Shown piece after piece: positions 63,373 to 64,000 of a stretch of 64,000 nucleotides of DNA. The position numbers and the translations under genes are program-made. This DNA is from Vreelandella profundi (GTDB lineage: Bacteria > Pseudomonadota > Gammaproteobacteria > Pseudomonadales > Halomonadaceae). The DNA is taken from NCBI RefSeq assembly GCF_019722725.1, contig NZ_CP077941.1, forward strand, positions 3,038,001-3,102,000, written 5' to 3'. The notes beneath the pieces were generated by a model. It was given only the letters and a program-made list of their open reading frames with translations, had not been told where the DNA came from and did not search any database. The first letter of the stretch is position 1, and each line of letters begins with the position of its first letter.

Positions 63373-64000
63373 ATGACAAGCATCCAACAACGCGCCGCGC
63401 TACAACGCCAAATCTGGGCCATTGCCAACGATGTGCGCGGCTCAGTGGATGGCTGGGATTTTAAGCATTTCGTGCTTGGCACTCTATTTTACCGTTTTAT
63501 AAGCGAAAATTTTGTTATTTACATCGAAGCCGGTGATGACAGCGTCAACTATGCAGAGCTGCCCGATAGCGTGATCACGCCCGATATCAAAGACGATGCT
63601 ATTAAAACCAAGGGCTACTTTATTTACCCCAGCCAGCTGTTCAGCAAGGTGGCTAAAAGCGCCAATACCAACCAAAGCCTGAACACCGACCTGGCAGCTA
63701 TCTTTTCGAATATTGAGAACTCCGCCAACGGCTATGCTTCGGAAGCCGACATTAAAGGCCTATTCGCTGATTTTGATACCACCAGCAACCGGCTGGGGAG
63801 CACCGTAAAAGACAAAAACACCCGCTTGGCGCATGTGCTAAAGGGTGTCGCCGGGTTGGATTTTGGCCATGATTTTTTTGAGGAAGGTGAAGACAGCCAG
63901 ATTGACCTGTTTGGTGATGCCTACGAATTTCTGATTTCCAACTATGCCGCGAATGCGGGCAAATCCGGCGGTGAGTTTTTTACTCCGCAGCATGTGTCCC
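63373..64000 (+). CDS. hsdM: Type I restriction-modification methylase subunit HsdM (3' end beyond window)
   Basis: 209 codons from the ATG at 63373 are open to the right edge. The N-terminal helical HsdM domain is clear ([40 protein letters not shown]), followed by [31 protein letters not shown] and FFTPQHVS, the entry to the N6-adenine methyltransferase domain. AGGAAG precedes the ATG. hsdS and hsdR should follow on the right. A complete system would methylate and cut at a bipartite site. Confidence 0.93.
   Translation, partial: MTSIQQRAALQRQIWAIANDVRGSVDGWDFKHFVLGTLFYRFISENFVIYIEAGDDSVNYAELPDSVITPDIKDDAIKTKGYFIYPSQLFSKVAKSANTNQSLNTDLAAIFSNIENSANGYASEADIKGLFADFDTTSNRLGSTVKDKNTRLAHVLKGVAGLDFGHDFFEEGEDSQIDLFGDAYEFLISNYAANAGKSGGEFFTPQHVS

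Noticed and set aside
1..64000. Insertion sequences, prophage or CRISPR arrays
   Set aside because: No transposase, integrase, phage structural gene or regularly spaced repeat was found; the tandem repeats seen are short and local.

Overview
The window reads as a chromosomal stretch of a moderately GC-rich, probably halophilic gammaproteobacterium of the Halomonas/Chromohalobacter type. That is an inference from the acidic secreted binding proteins, the density of TRAP and tripartite tricarboxylate transporters, and the oxidative (non-phosphorylating) sugar pathways. No rRNA, tRNA, CRISPR array, phage gene or insertion sequence was recognised. Nearly all of the window is a catabolic island for sugars and sugar acids, and it ends in housekeeping genes.

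Region 1 (1-14148), L-arabinose/galactose-type oxidation. A sugar ABC ATPase cut by the left edge diverges from a ROK regulator. The minus-strand genes that follow are an SDR sugar dehydrogenase, AraH, AraG, AraF, a secreted mutarotase, an FAH-family 2-keto-3-deoxy-acid dehydratase (AraD1 type), an L-arabonate dehydratase (IlvD/Edd) and a GntP permease. A GbpR/GguR-like LysR regulator diverges from the permease. A decayed copy of this regulator's 5' end, with its promoter, lies between the mutarotase and dehydratase genes.

Region 2 (14143-24410), a hydroxyacid cluster I cannot assign to a substrate. TctCBA and an iron alcohol dehydrogenase run left. A UxaA/GarD-type dehydratase, a GntR regulator with two DNA-binding domains, two beta-hydroxyacid dehydrogenases and an Ldh2-type dehydrogenase run right. 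A perfect 15-bp palindrome sits between the two arms.

Region 3 (24419-34877), a xylose/galactose-type oxidative module: Gfo/Idh/MocA sugar dehydrogenase, FCD-GntR regulator, EamA transporter, XylD-like dehydratase, TRAP transporter 1, alpha-ketoglutarate semialdehyde dehydrogenase and a second FCD-GntR regulator. Together with the AraD1- and XylX-type enzymes this gives a route from aldopentose to 2-oxoglutarate, but no lactonase is visible.

Region 4 (34954-50201), acid-sugar modules. An SDR, PdxA2 and DUF1537-kinase operon is followed by TRAP transporter 2 with an Ldh2-type dehydrogenase. A XylX-like FAH enzyme, L-fuconate dehydratase and FAD oxidoreductase run on the plus strand. TRAP transporter 3 is in an operon with an HpcH/HpaI aldolase.

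Region 5 (50517-58187): a LysR regulator diverges from a CaiB/BaiF CoA-transferase and an HMG-CoA-lyase-type enzyme, followed by a four-gene Ugp/Mal-type ABC importer.

Region 6 (58246-64000): recQ, the methionine salvage genes mtnA and mtnBCD, and the start of a type I restriction methylase gene (hsdM) cut by the right edge.

All three TRAP operons and the Ugp-type operon carry a strong hairpin or terminator directly after the binding-protein gene, which probably sets the excess of binding protein over membrane subunits.
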